Assembly: GCA_046160345.1 (NCBI GenBank)
Contig: JBJXGO010000247.1
Location: 1 to 64,000 of the forward strand
DNA: 64,000 nt
Origin: M3007 sp046160345
GTDB taxonomy: Bacteria; Bacteroidota; Bacteroidia; Chitinophagales; Saprospiraceae
Direction of reading: 5' to 3'
Part shown: positions 14,801 to 24,318 of the stretch, one piece after another
Numbering within the stretch: the first letter of the stretch is position 1
Layout: each line of letters begins with the position of its first letter
Notes under the pieces: generated by a model
Databases searched by the model: none
What the model saw: only the letters and a program-made list of their open reading frames with translations
Told to the model about the DNA's origin: nothing
Translations under genes and position numbers: made by a program

Positions 14801-17593
14801 ATGCGTAAAATAGCGAAATTCCTGACGATTTTTACCTTGATCCATCTTCAAATGGTACTGCTCAATGCCCAAAACTGGACGGCCGCCGAGCGGTATTCCT
14901 CACCAAGCGCAAGCTACCTTACAAGTACTTCAACGGCCTTGGGTGCCGATGGCTCTATGTATGTGGTCGGCAATTATCAGAATATGGTTTGCTTTGATAC
15001 CCTGATACTCAATGCTCCTATATCCAACCGGAATTATGGGTATCTCCTTAAGCTGGATGCGCAAATGCAGCCCTTATGGGCCAAACATTTCCCTCAATAC
15101 ACCTATGACGTAACATTGGATGCTCAAGGCAATATTTTGATTGCGGGCTCCTACTGGAAAACGGTGAACCCCGACGACAGCCTGGCATATGTGGCGAAAT
15201 ACAACAGCAATGGCCAGTTGCTCGCTTCCTTTTCTGCTCAAGGCTCTGCCGAATCCTGGGCCAAAGTAGTGCGCACCGATGCTGCGGGCAATTGCTATTT
15301 GGCGGGGGAACGCCGTAGCGGCGGAACGGCCAATTTTGGCAGTTTCTCTTTTCCACCAACCAATAGCCGGGAGTGTTTTTTGCTGAAACTAACGCCAGAC
15401 TTGTCGCAAGTGCTGTGGGCATCCTACACCGGGCATTCTTCGAATCTTGACAACATTTACGATATTGAAATTGACCCGGCGGGCTTTGTCTATACTTCCG
15501 GGAATTATTCGCAGAACTATTTCCCGCCAATCATTGATTGTGGTTGTTACAAAGGCGATTTTTATGTGGAAAAGCACAGTACGACGACGGGCGCTTCAAT
15601 TTGGAAAAAAATCATAAGCGGAGGTTCCGGGGACGACACCAAGCAGTTTGCACGATTGTCGCCCGATGGTCAGAGTCTTGCAGTGACCACCTGCTTCAAG
15701 AAAACGGTTGTTTTTGAGCCTGGTATTTCATTGACCGCAAATACAAACCTGGATTATCACCTCTCCATCGCCCAGATGAATACGTCAAACGGTATGGTGC
15801 AATGGGCAAAAAAAGTCTCCAGCTCGGGCGATAGTTTTCTTTGGCGGACGGCGCGAAATAACGATGACCTTTGGCTTTTCGGTTATTTTCGCAAACAAAC
15901 CACCATTGGCCAAACCACGTTAAACCCTATTGGCTATGATGCTTTTTTGACCAAAGTATCTGAAGATGGAACCGTTCAAAACGCAGAAAGCCTTACCGGG
16001 AACAGTACGGACAATGGGTTTGGCCTGGCTCAGCGCGGCTCGATATTGGCGGTAACCGGGGCTACGGCCAGCTCGAACATCAGTATCGGTACTTTCAACC
16101 TTCCAGGTGGCTTCAACTCATTTTATGTGGCTCGGAAGGGCGGATTGCCACAATTGCCTCCCATTGCCGGTTTTACAGCCAGTTTCAATAGTGGCTGCGC
16201 GCCCTTGGTGGTACAATTTAGCAATACTTCCTATCAAAGCCCAACTACTTTCAACTGGCAATTTCCGGGCGGAACCCCGGGTAATTCAACGCTCAAAAAC
16301 CCCGTCGTGACCTACAACACACCGGGTACTTACACCGTAACCCTCAGGGTAAACAATGGGGGCGGAGCTGATACCCTGGTGCAATCCAATCTGATCACCG
16401 TTTCAAATGCGAATATCACCGCTGCATTTTCGAATAATGTAAATGGATTGAATGTCAGTTTTGCCAATACCTCCACCAATGCTAGTGCCTATTACTGGGA
16501 TTTTGGCGACGGCCAAACAAGCACGGAAGCAAATCCGACACATAACTACCTGAATTGCGGCACTTATACGGTGACTTTAAACAGTTCCAATGCCTGCGCT
16601 ATGGCAAGCAGTTCAGCCAGTGTAACAGTTGGCATTGGCCTCCCAAGCGCCATGTTCAGCAGTACGCTTAATGGCCTGACGGTTTCTTTTCAAAACACCT
16701 CCTCTAATGGTACTTATCTCTGGGATTTTGGAGATGGACAATCCAGCACCGAAGCAGATCCTTCCCATACCTATGCCGCATGTGGGCCATATACAGTGAC
16801 GCTTACCTGCAGCAATATATGCGGCACTTCCACGGCTACTGAATTGATTATTGCCATAGACTTCCCGGATGCTATGTTTACAAGCACCGTAGAAGGCATG
16901 CAAGTTTCTTTTGTTAACACCTCTTCAGGTGGCGATTCCTACTACTGGGATTTTGGTGACGGCGACACGAGCACACTTCAATTCCCGCCACCGCATACCT
17001 ACGCAGATACAGGACTTTATGTGGTAACGCTGGTAGTTACAAATACCTGTGGAGCAACCATTTTTCAGGAATCAATCTCTATTTTGCCCTGTGCTTTTGC
17101 CGATTTTGAGGTGAGCACCCAAGGACTTACGGCTTTTTTCACCAATTTTTCTGAAAATGCAGCACATTATCTCTGGGATTTTGGAGACGGACAAACCAGC
17201 ATTGAAGAAAGTCCGGAACATGCATATACGAATTCAGGAACTTATACAGTTACCCTCACAGCATCCAACGGTTGTGGCCCTGCTGTTTTTTCCATGCAAG
17301 TAACTGTTATAAATGTCAGTACCGTTGATCCTGATTGGCTTCAAAGTTTTCGCATTTTCCCTAATCCAAGCAGCGGAGTATTTTCTGTAGAAATGGAAGG
17401 CACATGGACTGATGAGATCAGGTTTTCTATCCTGAATTCTAGCGGCCAAGTGGTTTATAATGAACTAACTATTCCAAAGACCGTTGCATATTCCCACCAA
17501 ATTGACCTGAAAAATGTGCCATCAGGTGTTTATTGGCTACGGGTGATGAACGGCCAAAAATACTGGACACAGAGAATAGTAGTGGCGCGATAA
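14801..17593 (+). CDS. T9SS type A cargo protein with five PKD domains
   Basis: A 930-residue secreted protein. A signal sequence (ending VLLNAQNW) precedes a propeller-like N-terminal half (about 25-450). Five PKD domains follow in tandem (about 454-836), four of them carrying the signature WDFGDG and a following H-Y-x-x-x-G-x-Y-x-V-T-L motif; the first has WQFPGG instead. A type A sorting domain closes the protein (FRIFPNPSSGVFSVEM ... SGVYWLRVMNG). PKD domains usually mediate protein-protein or polysaccharide contacts at the cell surface. The sorting domain is clearly paralogous to that of the first cargo gene of the cluster, indicating duplication with swapping of the middle domains. Confidence 0.87.
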   Translation: MRKIAKFLTIFTLIHLQMVLLNAQNWTAAERYSSPSASYLTSTSTALGADGSMYVVGNYQNMVCFDTLILNAPISNRNYGYLLKLDAQMQPLWAKHFPQYTYDVTLDAQGNILIAGSYWKTVNPDDSLAYVAKYNSNGQLLASFSAQGSAESWAKVVRTDAAGNCYLAGERRSGGTANFGSFSFPPTNSRECFLLKLTPDLSQVLWASYTGHSSNLDNIYDIEIDPAGFVYTSGNYSQNYFPPIIDCGCYKGDFYVEKHSTTTGASIWKKIISGGSGDDTKQFARLSPDGQSLAVTTCFKKTVVFEPGISLTANTNLDYHLSIAQMNTSNGMVQWAKKVSSSGDSFLWRTARNNDDLWLFGYFRKQTTIGQTTLNPIGYDAFLTKVSEDGTVQNAESLTGNSTDNGFGLAQRGSILAVTGATASSNISIGTFNLPGGFNSFYVARKGGLPQLPPIAGFTASFNSGCAPLVVQFSNTSYQSPTTFNWQFPGGTPGNSTLKNPVVTYNTPGTYTVTLRVNNGGGADTLVQSNLITVSNANITAAFSNNVNGLNVSFANTSTNASAYYWDFGDGQTSTEANPTHNYLNCGTYTVTLNSSNACAMASSSASVTVGIGLPSAMFSSTLNGLTVSFQNTSSNGTYLWDFGDGQSSTEADPSHTYAACGPYTVTLTCSNICGTSTATELIIAIDFPDAMFTSTVEGMQVSFVNTSSGGDSYYWDFGDGDTSTLQFPPPHTYADTGLYVVTLVVTNTCGATIFQESISILPCAFADFEVSTQGLTAFFTNFSENAAHYLWDFGDGQTSIEESPEHAYTNSGTYTVTLTASNGCGPAVFSMQVTVINVSTVDPDWLQSFRIFPNPSSGVFSVEMEGTWTDEIRFSILNSSGQVVYNELTIPKTVAYSHQIDLKNVPSGVYWLRVMNGQKYWTQRIVVAR

Positions 17594-17695
17594 TAGATGT
17601 AACCCAAAATAAATCCCAATAAAAAACCATTATTATTCAGAACTGCCCCAGATTTGCATGTTGCTAAATTTCAATTAATTTAAACACACCTGATC

Positions 17696-19597
17696 ATGAA
17701 AAAAACTACCCTGCTTACCCTGCTTTTCACTTGTCTTTTTGTGTTAGTAGCCCAAGCTCAAGGCGGTTTCATCCAACTCGGCGACATGCAAGTGGTCGAT
17801 CAAGGTAATCGGATGATCGCCACCAGCGACGGAGGCTATATTACTGTCGGTTCGGCCGGTTCTAAAGCGGTCATGTACAAAACCGACTGCCTCGGACAAC
17901 TAGTGGCGGAAATTGAAAAAGCCTACATCCCTGGCCCTGCCACGTTTTCAGATGTGACTGAACTTGCTGATGGCAGCATCGTAGCGGTGGGCACGGCAGG
18001 CCTCGCAACACTGACCGATACAGGCGGGCATGTGATACTGCTTAAAACCACTCCCTCGCTTGTTGAAACGGCTTCGTCCAGTTTTTTTATTTTAGGCAAA
18101 GAAGCTCAAGGCAAATCGATCGCCAAGACCGCCACAGGTCATTTACTGGTATGGGGAGAGGTGACCGGCGTTTCGATTGATTTTACCGATGCATTTTTTC
18201 AGCGCGTCAGTCCGACCACTTTGCAGCCAACTGCTGAACCAGTGATATTCAACAAGGGTGTGGACCTCGCCAGTCGGATTCTCCCAACGAAAGACGGGAA
18301 TTATTTGCTCTCAGGCAGCAGTTTTACGGGCAATATTTTCAATCCAGATGCGCCTATTAACAATACGCTGCGTGCTTACAAAGTGGATGAAAATGGCGCC
18401 TTGCTTTGGGAGGCAAATTTGAGCCAAATCTTTGCCGCGAAATACGGTGTAGCCAGAATTTGCGGCGCGGCCCAAAACCCGGATTCCGACAATTTCATGG
18501 TTGCAGGCACTTTTTATGGCGGCAACGACAACTTCAAACAGGATCCCTTCTTTGCCTTGATCAGCAATGGAGGTATGGTGCTCGACACGGCATTTGCATC
18601 AGGACCGGGCCAGCAAAGGATGTTTTCCATTGCTGCACACCATGACCTGGTGGGCTTGTTTTCAATGGCGGGCGATGGCGATGGCTCTCCACTTGGAGTG
18701 CCTTCGATTGCATTTGCCCAAGCTTTTGAGCAAGGCAACACCATTCTTGCTGCTGCGCTTTCATTAGATCCTGGTACGCCCATTTCCTTGCGCGAATTGG
18801 TGGAGATAGATGCAGGCCGATTTGCTTACATGGGAACAATTCCGGATAATCCCAACGTGCTTTCAGCTACGGATATTTTAGTCGCCACACCCGCCGCTAC
18901 AGTAGGGGTGGTGTATCAAAATTGTGCGCTCGCTGCCACTTTGACAGGAAGCGCCGTGGCTTTCCAATGGTTTTACGAAGACCAACCGATCGCAAATGCC
19001 AATCAAGGGGTGTATTTTCCTACCCAGCCAGGGCTTTATTCAATCGGGATCTTAGACGACAAAGGTTGTTACGGCTTATCTGATACCTTTCGGGTGGAAG
19101 GCCCCAAGGCTGATTTTGAGGTGTCGTCCAATGGCCTGACGGTTTCATTGACCAATACCTCGGAGGGCGCTGTTTCGTACCTGTGGGACTTCTGCGATGG
19201 GAATTTGAGTACGCTACCTAATCCTACTCACACCTATGCCACCCCGGGCGTATATTGTGTAAAACTTATTGCGACCAATAGTTGCGGCCTCAAAGACACG
19301 GTATTACAACAAATAGGCGTGACCCCCAGCGAGGAACCTTCCTGGCTGAGCCATTTCAGTCTTTCGCCCAATCCGACGAGTGGCATCTTTAGCCTGGAGA
19401 TGAGCGGCGAATCTCAGGAAAATGTGGCCTTCAACCTATTTAATTCGATGGGCCAGTTGGCGATTCAGGAAGTAATGAGTTTTAAAAACGGCTTCCTGCA
19501 AAAAACTTTTGATCTGGGGCCATTACCAGCAGGTATGTATTCGCTTCATATTCAATCGGGTAAAGAAACCAAAAGCCTGCGGGTGATAAAATTGTAA
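17696..19597 (+). CDS. T9SS type A cargo protein with one PKD domain
   Basis: A 633-residue secreted protein. A signal peptide (MKKTTLLTLLFTCLFVLVAQAQ) leads into a propeller-like domain (SDGGYITVGSAGSKAVMYKTDC, KDGNYLLSGSSFTGN) up to about 400. An Ig/HYR-like segment follows (VAFQWFYEDQPIANANQGVY), then one PKD domain (about 471-542) with WDFCDG in place of the usual WDFGDG. A type A sorting domain runs from about 552 (FSLSPNPTSGIFSLEM) to the end. The N-terminal start (GDMQVVDQGNRMI) parallels the first cargo gene of the cluster (GAIQTDINRGYKI). Paralogue of its neighbours; surface role inferred, ligand unknown. Confidence 0.85.
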   Translation: MKKTTLLTLLFTCLFVLVAQAQGGFIQLGDMQVVDQGNRMIATSDGGYITVGSAGSKAVMYKTDCLGQLVAEIEKAYIPGPATFSDVTELADGSIVAVGTAGLATLTDTGGHVILLKTTPSLVETASSSFFILGKEAQGKSIAKTATGHLLVWGEVTGVSIDFTDAFFQRVSPTTLQPTAEPVIFNKGVDLASRILPTKDGNYLLSGSSFTGNIFNPDAPINNTLRAYKVDENGALLWEANLSQIFAAKYGVARICGAAQNPDSDNFMVAGTFYGGNDNFKQDPFFALISNGGMVLDTAFASGPGQQRMFSIAAHHDLVGLFSMAGDGDGSPLGVPSIAFAQAFEQGNTILAAALSLDPGTPISLRELVEIDAGRFAYMGTIPDNPNVLSATDILVATPAATVGVVYQNCALAATLTGSAVAFQWFYEDQPIANANQGVYFPTQPGLYSIGILDDKGCYGLSDTFRVEGPKADFEVSSNGLTVSLTNTSEGAVSYLWDFCDGNLSTLPNPTHTYATPGVYCVKLIATNSCGLKDTVLQQIGVTPSEEPSWLSHFSLSPNPTSGIFSLEMSGESQENVAFNLFNSMGQLAIQEVMSFKNGFLQKTFDLGPLPAGMYSLHIQSGKETKSLRVIKL

Positions 19598-19662
19598 TTG
19601 GCGGATTCATATTTCAATTGTAACAGATTCTTTTTTCTTAGGAACTCGAACTTTCCGAATTA

Positions 19663-19701
19663 AGCTTTCCGAAAGTTTAAAACTTTCGGAAAGCTCGTTT
19701 T
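19663..19701 (+). terminator. Rho-independent terminator after the fourth cargo gene
   Basis: A perfect 15-bp stem (AGCTTTCCGAAAGTT at 19663-19677 and its complement at 19681-19695) with a 3-base loop, followed by CGTTTT. It is about 65 bases downstream of the preceding stop and would separate that gene from the type B cargo gene. Confidence 0.7.
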
Positions 19702-19800
19702 GATATTACCCCGTTTTTTTTGCGAAAATTGGCAAAGGTTCAAATTGGTCAAGCAGCCTATCTGAAAAATTTGTACTCTTGTATCTTGAACACACCATCA

Positions 19801-22533
19801 ATGATCATGATACAAAAACTACTGCTTTCGCTCCTCATCATATCGGCAGCGCCTTGCGTCCTTTTGGCTACGCACAACCGCGCTGGGGAAATTCATATCG
19901 AACAAATTGGCCCGCTGACCATTCGAGCCACCATCATTACCTGGACCAAAACGAGCAGTGTGAACGCCGACCGCGATACCCTGGAAATCAACTGGGGCGA
20001 CGGGGTGATTCAAAAGGTATTGCGGTCCAATGGTAACGGCCAGGGAATTCCGCTTGCCAATGATATAAAATACAACACTTACATAGCGGAACACACTTAT
20101 CCAGGCCCTGACAGTTTTATTATTTCGATGACGGATCAAAACCGGATCGGGGGGATCATAAACGTGAATCCGCCCGCTTCGGATAATATTCCATTTCACA
20201 TACAAACGACTTTTATTTTCCAGGATTCGCAGTTTGGCGGCATAAATACCACGCCCTATCTATTGCAGCCGCCCATAGACAACGCTTGTATTGGTAAGCC
20301 CTATAAGCACAATCCCAACGCTTCTGACCCTGACGGCGACAGTCTTTCCTACGCGCTCATCGTACCGCTGCAAGGGCCTGGCGTGGAAGTACCACTCTAT
20401 TCTTTTCCAAATGAGATCATGTTTGGCCCGGGAAACCTGTTTAAATTAGATGCCAAAACAGGCGATATTTTATGGGATTCGCCCAAGGTGGCTGGCATTT
20501 ACAATATTGCATTCAACATTATTTCCTGGAGAAAAGGCAAGATCATTGACATTACCATTCGCGACATGCAAATCTTTGTGGGCAAATGCGACAACAACCC
20601 TCCAAAGGTCGAAACGATTGATAAAGTTTGTGTGGTGGCAGGGCAAGAAGTAAATTTTTTGGTGACAGGAACGGATATGGATTCGACGGATCTAGTCCTT
20701 TTGACCGCGCTTGGCGCATCGCTTACTTCGCCATTTAGTCCGGCAAATTTTACGGCCCCTAAGCAATGGAAACCCTCCCCCGTAACGGGCACTTTCAAAT
20801 GGCAGACCACATGCGAACATATTTCAAACCAGCCTTATTCCGTCGTATTCAAGGCAACTGACTCGCTCACTACCCCGCAATTGGCTGATTTGCATACAGT
20901 TTCAATAAAAGTGGTAGGCCCAGCCCCGGAAGACTTGCAGGCCAGTGCCGCCCTTGGAAACATAGAACTCAGCTGGGCAAAACCGTATATCTGTGAGGGA
21001 GCCGCAAACAATTATTTTCTCGGTTTTTCAGTATGGCGGCGTGAGGGTAGCAACCCCTTTATTCCGGACACCTGCAACCCAGGACTTGTGGGGAAAGGAT
21101 ATACCCAATTGATCGCAGTGACCAAAGCTACCAAAGATGGCCGGTATTATTTCAAGGATACCGAGGTGGTACGCGGACGTACCTATTGTTATCGGGTGCT
21201 TGCAAAATTTGCCCGAATTTCCGCAGGCGGTTATCCTTACAACATCGTGGAAAGCCTGGCCTCGGAAGAAGTATGTGCTCAGCTCCCGCGCGACCTTCCA
21301 TTGATCACCAACGTCTCCGTTGAAGCAACGGATATGGCAACAGGGAAAATTCGAGTGGCCTGGTCGAAACCGGTGGGCGGTGATTTGGATACTATAATTA
21401 ATCCTGGCCCCTATCGATATCAACTGCTTAGGGCACAAGGGTTTACGGGAGGCGTTTTTGTGGATTTGCCTGGCGCATCCTTCGTTTCAAATACATTTTG
21501 GCAAGCCAACGACACCATTTTTGAGTTTGACGAAAATCTCAACACCAAGGATGGCCCTTACCGTTATAAGATTGATTTTTATGTAAACGGAAACACCCTG
21601 CTTGGCTCCACCCGCGATGCCTCTTCCGTGTTTTTAATGGTAGCATCAACCGATCAGACCAACATATTAAGCTGGGAAGCTAATGTGCCCTGGAGCAATT
21701 ATTCCGCAAAAATTTTCAGAAAGAATGATGCGACCGGGCTTTTTGACCCTATTGGCAATTCTTCCACAAAACGATATGAGGACAGGGGGCTGGTGAATGG
21801 AAAGGAGTACTGCTATTTTGTGGAAACCGAAGGCACCTACAGCGTGGGAGGGCTTTTGAACCCATTGTTCAACAAATCGCAGGAGCAATGCGGTACCCCG
21901 ATTGACACCGTACCTCCTTGTGCGCCCGTGCTGATTGTGTCCAATTTATGTGACGACCCAACAGCCAACCCCATTCCGCCTTACCTTAATCATCTCACAT
22001 GGACCAATCCCAATCTTGCCTGTGATGGCACGGACGATGCGGTGGGCTACCATATTTGGTTTACACCAGTGGAAGGCGAACCGCTCACCCTATTGGCAGA
22101 CCAGTCCGGAGAAACCAATATCACTTTCGAGCATTTGCTGGAAAATCAGTTGGCAGGTTGCTATGCCGTTTCTGCCCTTGATTCAGTAGGCAACGAAAGC
22201 CTGTTGAGCAACCTGTTTTGTGTCGATAATTGCCCCAACTATGAACTTCCCAACGCCTTTTCACCCAACGGCGATGGAGCTAACGACCTGTACACCCCCT
22301 TTCCCGGCTGGCGATTTGTGCAAAGTGTTGATATGCAAATCTTTAACCGCTGGGGGAACCTGGTTTACAAAACCAACGACCCGAATATCAATTGGCGTGG
22401 CGCCAACGAAAACGGGAACCAACTGGCAGAAGGCACTTATTTTTATGTCTGCAAGGTCTATGAAAGCCGCGTGGGCGGGGTAGTGCTTAGGCCAGGAGTG
22501 TTGAGCGGGTACATTGAGTTGGTGCGAGGTTGA
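19801..22533 (+). CDS. T9SS type B (gliding-motility C-terminal) cargo protein with Ig/FN3-like domains
   Basis: A 910-residue secreted protein. The start is set at MIMIQKLLLSLLIISAAP, where the signal peptide begins (it ends VLLATHNRAG); the upstream 27 codons begin at TTG and overlap the terminator side. The first part (THNRAGEIHIEQIGPLTIRATI) is the conserved opening of large Bacteroidota adhesin-like proteins. Ig-like and FN3-like segments follow (ELSWAKPYICEGAANN at about 380). The C-terminus from about 815 is a gliding-motility-associated sorting domain: LPNAFSPNGDGANDLY, IFNRWGNLVYKTND, LAEGTYFYVCKVYE. It is the only type B member of the five-gene cluster and ends convergently 31 bases from lepB. 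Confidence 0.85.
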   Translation: MIMIQKLLLSLLIISAAPCVLLATHNRAGEIHIEQIGPLTIRATIITWTKTSSVNADRDTLEINWGDGVIQKVLRSNGNGQGIPLANDIKYNTYIAEHTYPGPDSFIISMTDQNRIGGIINVNPPASDNIPFHIQTTFIFQDSQFGGINTTPYLLQPPIDNACIGKPYKHNPNASDPDGDSLSYALIVPLQGPGVEVPLYSFPNEIMFGPGNLFKLDAKTGDILWDSPKVAGIYNIAFNIISWRKGKIIDITIRDMQIFVGKCDNNPPKVETIDKVCVVAGQEVNFLVTGTDMDSTDLVLLTALGASLTSPFSPANFTAPKQWKPSPVTGTFKWQTTCEHISNQPYSVVFKATDSLTTPQLADLHTVSIKVVGPAPEDLQASAALGNIELSWAKPYICEGAANNYFLGFSVWRREGSNPFIPDTCNPGLVGKGYTQLIAVTKATKDGRYYFKDTEVVRGRTYCYRVLAKFARISAGGYPYNIVESLASEEVCAQLPRDLPLITNVSVEATDMATGKIRVAWSKPVGGDLDTIINPGPYRYQLLRAQGFTGGVFVDLPGASFVSNTFWQANDTIFEFDENLNTKDGPYRYKIDFYVNGNTLLGSTRDASSVFLMVASTDQTNILSWEANVPWSNYSAKIFRKNDATGLFDPIGNSSTKRYEDRGLVNGKEYCYFVETEGTYSVGGLLNPLFNKSQEQCGTPIDTVPPCAPVLIVSNLCDDPTANPIPPYLNHLTWTNPNLACDGTDDAVGYHIWFTPVEGEPLTLLADQSGETNITFEHLLENQLAGCYAVSALDSVGNESLLSNLFCVDNCPNYELPNAFSPNGDGANDLYTPFPGWRFVQSVDMQIFNRWGNLVYKTNDPNINWRGANENGNQLAEGTYFYVCKVYESRVGGVVLRPGVLSGYIELVRG

Positions 22534-22564
22534 GTCTGAGTCAAATCAGCTCAGCCCGGAATGC

Positions 22565-24163
22565 TCACATCGAACTCGCCGATTTGAATATACGGTTCCA
22601 ATTGATTCCTTCGCGCATATTGCCGTTTTTGGTGGAGAACCAAATAAACAATGGTTTTCCAACTATGTGATCTTCAGGCACATAGCCCCAAAAACGAGAG
22701 TCCTCGGAATTGTGGCGGTTGTCGCCCTGCATCCAAAAATAGTCCTGTTTGAAGGTGTAAGAGTTAGCCTCCTGGCCGTTAATATAAATTTTACCGTTTC
22801 GAACCTCAAGTTTATTGTGCTCATATACTTGAATAGCACGCCAATAGAAGGACAAACTGTTGAGCGTAAGTTCTACCGTCGCCCCTTTTTTAGGAACCCA
22901 GATAGGGCCATAATTATCAATGGTCCAAGTACTGTCCTGTCTGGAATCATTGGGGAAAAGGGCGCCAGCGCGTGGAGAGTTTTTTAACCTGGCCACTTCA
23001 AACCCCCAGGATTTTATTTTGGCTAATTGGGCGTCATCAAGATTGAAAATCCCATTTTTCATTGCCGTACCTTTAGGAAAACGAGGATCATCACAATCAT
23101 AAATACTCACGCCAATATCGAGAAGCTTTTGGGTGCTCAAAGGAGCGCCGCCTTTTTTGACTTGATATTTGAATTGTCGGTGAACCGGGTTTTGCGCTGC
23201 CTGACCGTTCACAAACAGTTGCCCGTCACGAATTTGAAGGCTGTCGCCAGCTATGGCCACGCAACGCTTTATGTAGTGGTCTTTTTTGTCTACAGGCCGT
23301 GTAATTAAAGGCAAATCTTGACCTCTATAATCCTCTGCCAGGTTATTCCGGTTCCATTGCCCAATATCCCAGCTGCGCCCTGGCACTATATAGACACTAT
23401 CGCCAGCTGGCCAGTTGAAAACAACCGGTTCGTTGCGGTCGATCGTTTCGATGGCAGGAAGACGAAAATACGGGAGTGACGGTTTTTCCAGATAAGATTC
23501 GTTGCCTGTTAGGGGCATCACATTGTGCATCAAGGGGAATTGGATCACCGTCATGGGTGTCCGAATTCCATAGTGCGCCTTGCTAACGAAAAGGTAATCA
23601 CCCACTTTCAAGTTGCCCTCCATGGAGGAACTGGGAATAACATACGCTTCAATCAGGAACATCCGGATAAAAGCTGCCGCAAACACCGCAAAAACAATAG
23701 CCTCCGTCCACTCGCGCAATCCGGATTTTTTGAACTGCGGGTATTGCCCTTCGAGTTTTTTCAGACCTAAGGTGTCTTTTTTTTCCAAAGCCTCATGGTG
23801 CAAGCGGTGAAACTCGCGCTCCTTTTCTAAAATCGGCCCTTCGTATTTCGCAGTGGAATCTCGCCCAACCAGAAAAAACGACACCGGTGCATATACCACC
23901 GCCAAAACAGAATCCCAAAATCCATGTCGCCCAAAAGAACGGATCATGTCAATCACCATGCTCGCATAAATGAAAATGTTGACGATTGGAAACAGGAACC
24001 ACAAAGCATACTGAGACTTTCGGCCTACTAGTTTGCACCACTCTATCGCCGCTATTCCGGGCACAAGCGCTTTCCAGCCGGGAATGCCCGCTTTTTCGAA
24101 CAATTTCATCATGCTTAAGCCAAGCAGGATGTAGAGCGTGATTAAGAAAAGAAGTACTGACAT
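22565..24163 (-). CDS. lepB: Signal peptidase I
   Basis: A 532-residue membrane protease that cleaves Sec signal peptides. The catalytic serine lies in IPSSSMEG (Ser near residue 180) after a transmembrane helix (about 153-172), and the general-base lysine in DHYIKRCVAIAGDS (Lys near 299). The C-terminal box NSEDSRFWGYVPEDHIVGK is intact. The N-terminal 100 residues hold several hydrophobic segments of the DUF5684 type seen in Bacteroidota LepB proteins, so the enzyme is much longer than E. coli LepB (324). A large insertion separates the serine and lysine boxes. It would process the many exported proteins encoded here. Upstream, 155 bases away and co-directional, is a protein of unknown function. 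Confidence 0.93.
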   Translation of the reverse strand: MSVLLFLITLYILLGLSMMKLFEKAGIPGWKALVPGIAAIEWCKLVGRKSQYALWFLFPIVNIFIYASMVIDMIRSFGRHGFWDSVLAVVYAPVSFFLVGRDSTAKYEGPILEKEREFHRLHHEALEKKDTLGLKKLEGQYPQFKKSGLREWTEAIVFAVFAAAFIRMFLIEAYVIPSSSMEGNLKVGDYLFVSKAHYGIRTPMTVIQFPLMHNVMPLTGNESYLEKPSLPYFRLPAIETIDRNEPVVFNWPAGDSVYIVPGRSWDIGQWNRNNLAEDYRGQDLPLITRPVDKKDHYIKRCVAIAGDSLQIRDGQLFVNGQAAQNPVHRQFKYQVKKGGAPLSTQKLLDIGVSIYDCDDPRFPKGTAMKNGIFNLDDAQLAKIKSWGFEVARLKNSPRAGALFPNDSRQDSTWTIDNYGPIWVPKKGATVELTLNSLSFYWRAIQVYEHNKLEVRNGKIYINGQEANSYTFKQDYFWMQGDNRHNSEDSRFWGYVPEDHIVGKPLFIWFSTKNGNMREGINWNRIFKSASSM

Positions 24164-24318
24164 TATGTGGAGATATGGTCAATGAGTGAATGTGGTCAAT
24201 GGGAATCAAATCGTGGGCGAAGGTATTTCCAGAAAAAACAACCAAGCCTGCGAATAGATTTTCTGCATCAAATCTTCGATAAACGGGAATCGGAAATCAA
24301 GGGTAAAAAATCGAAAAT

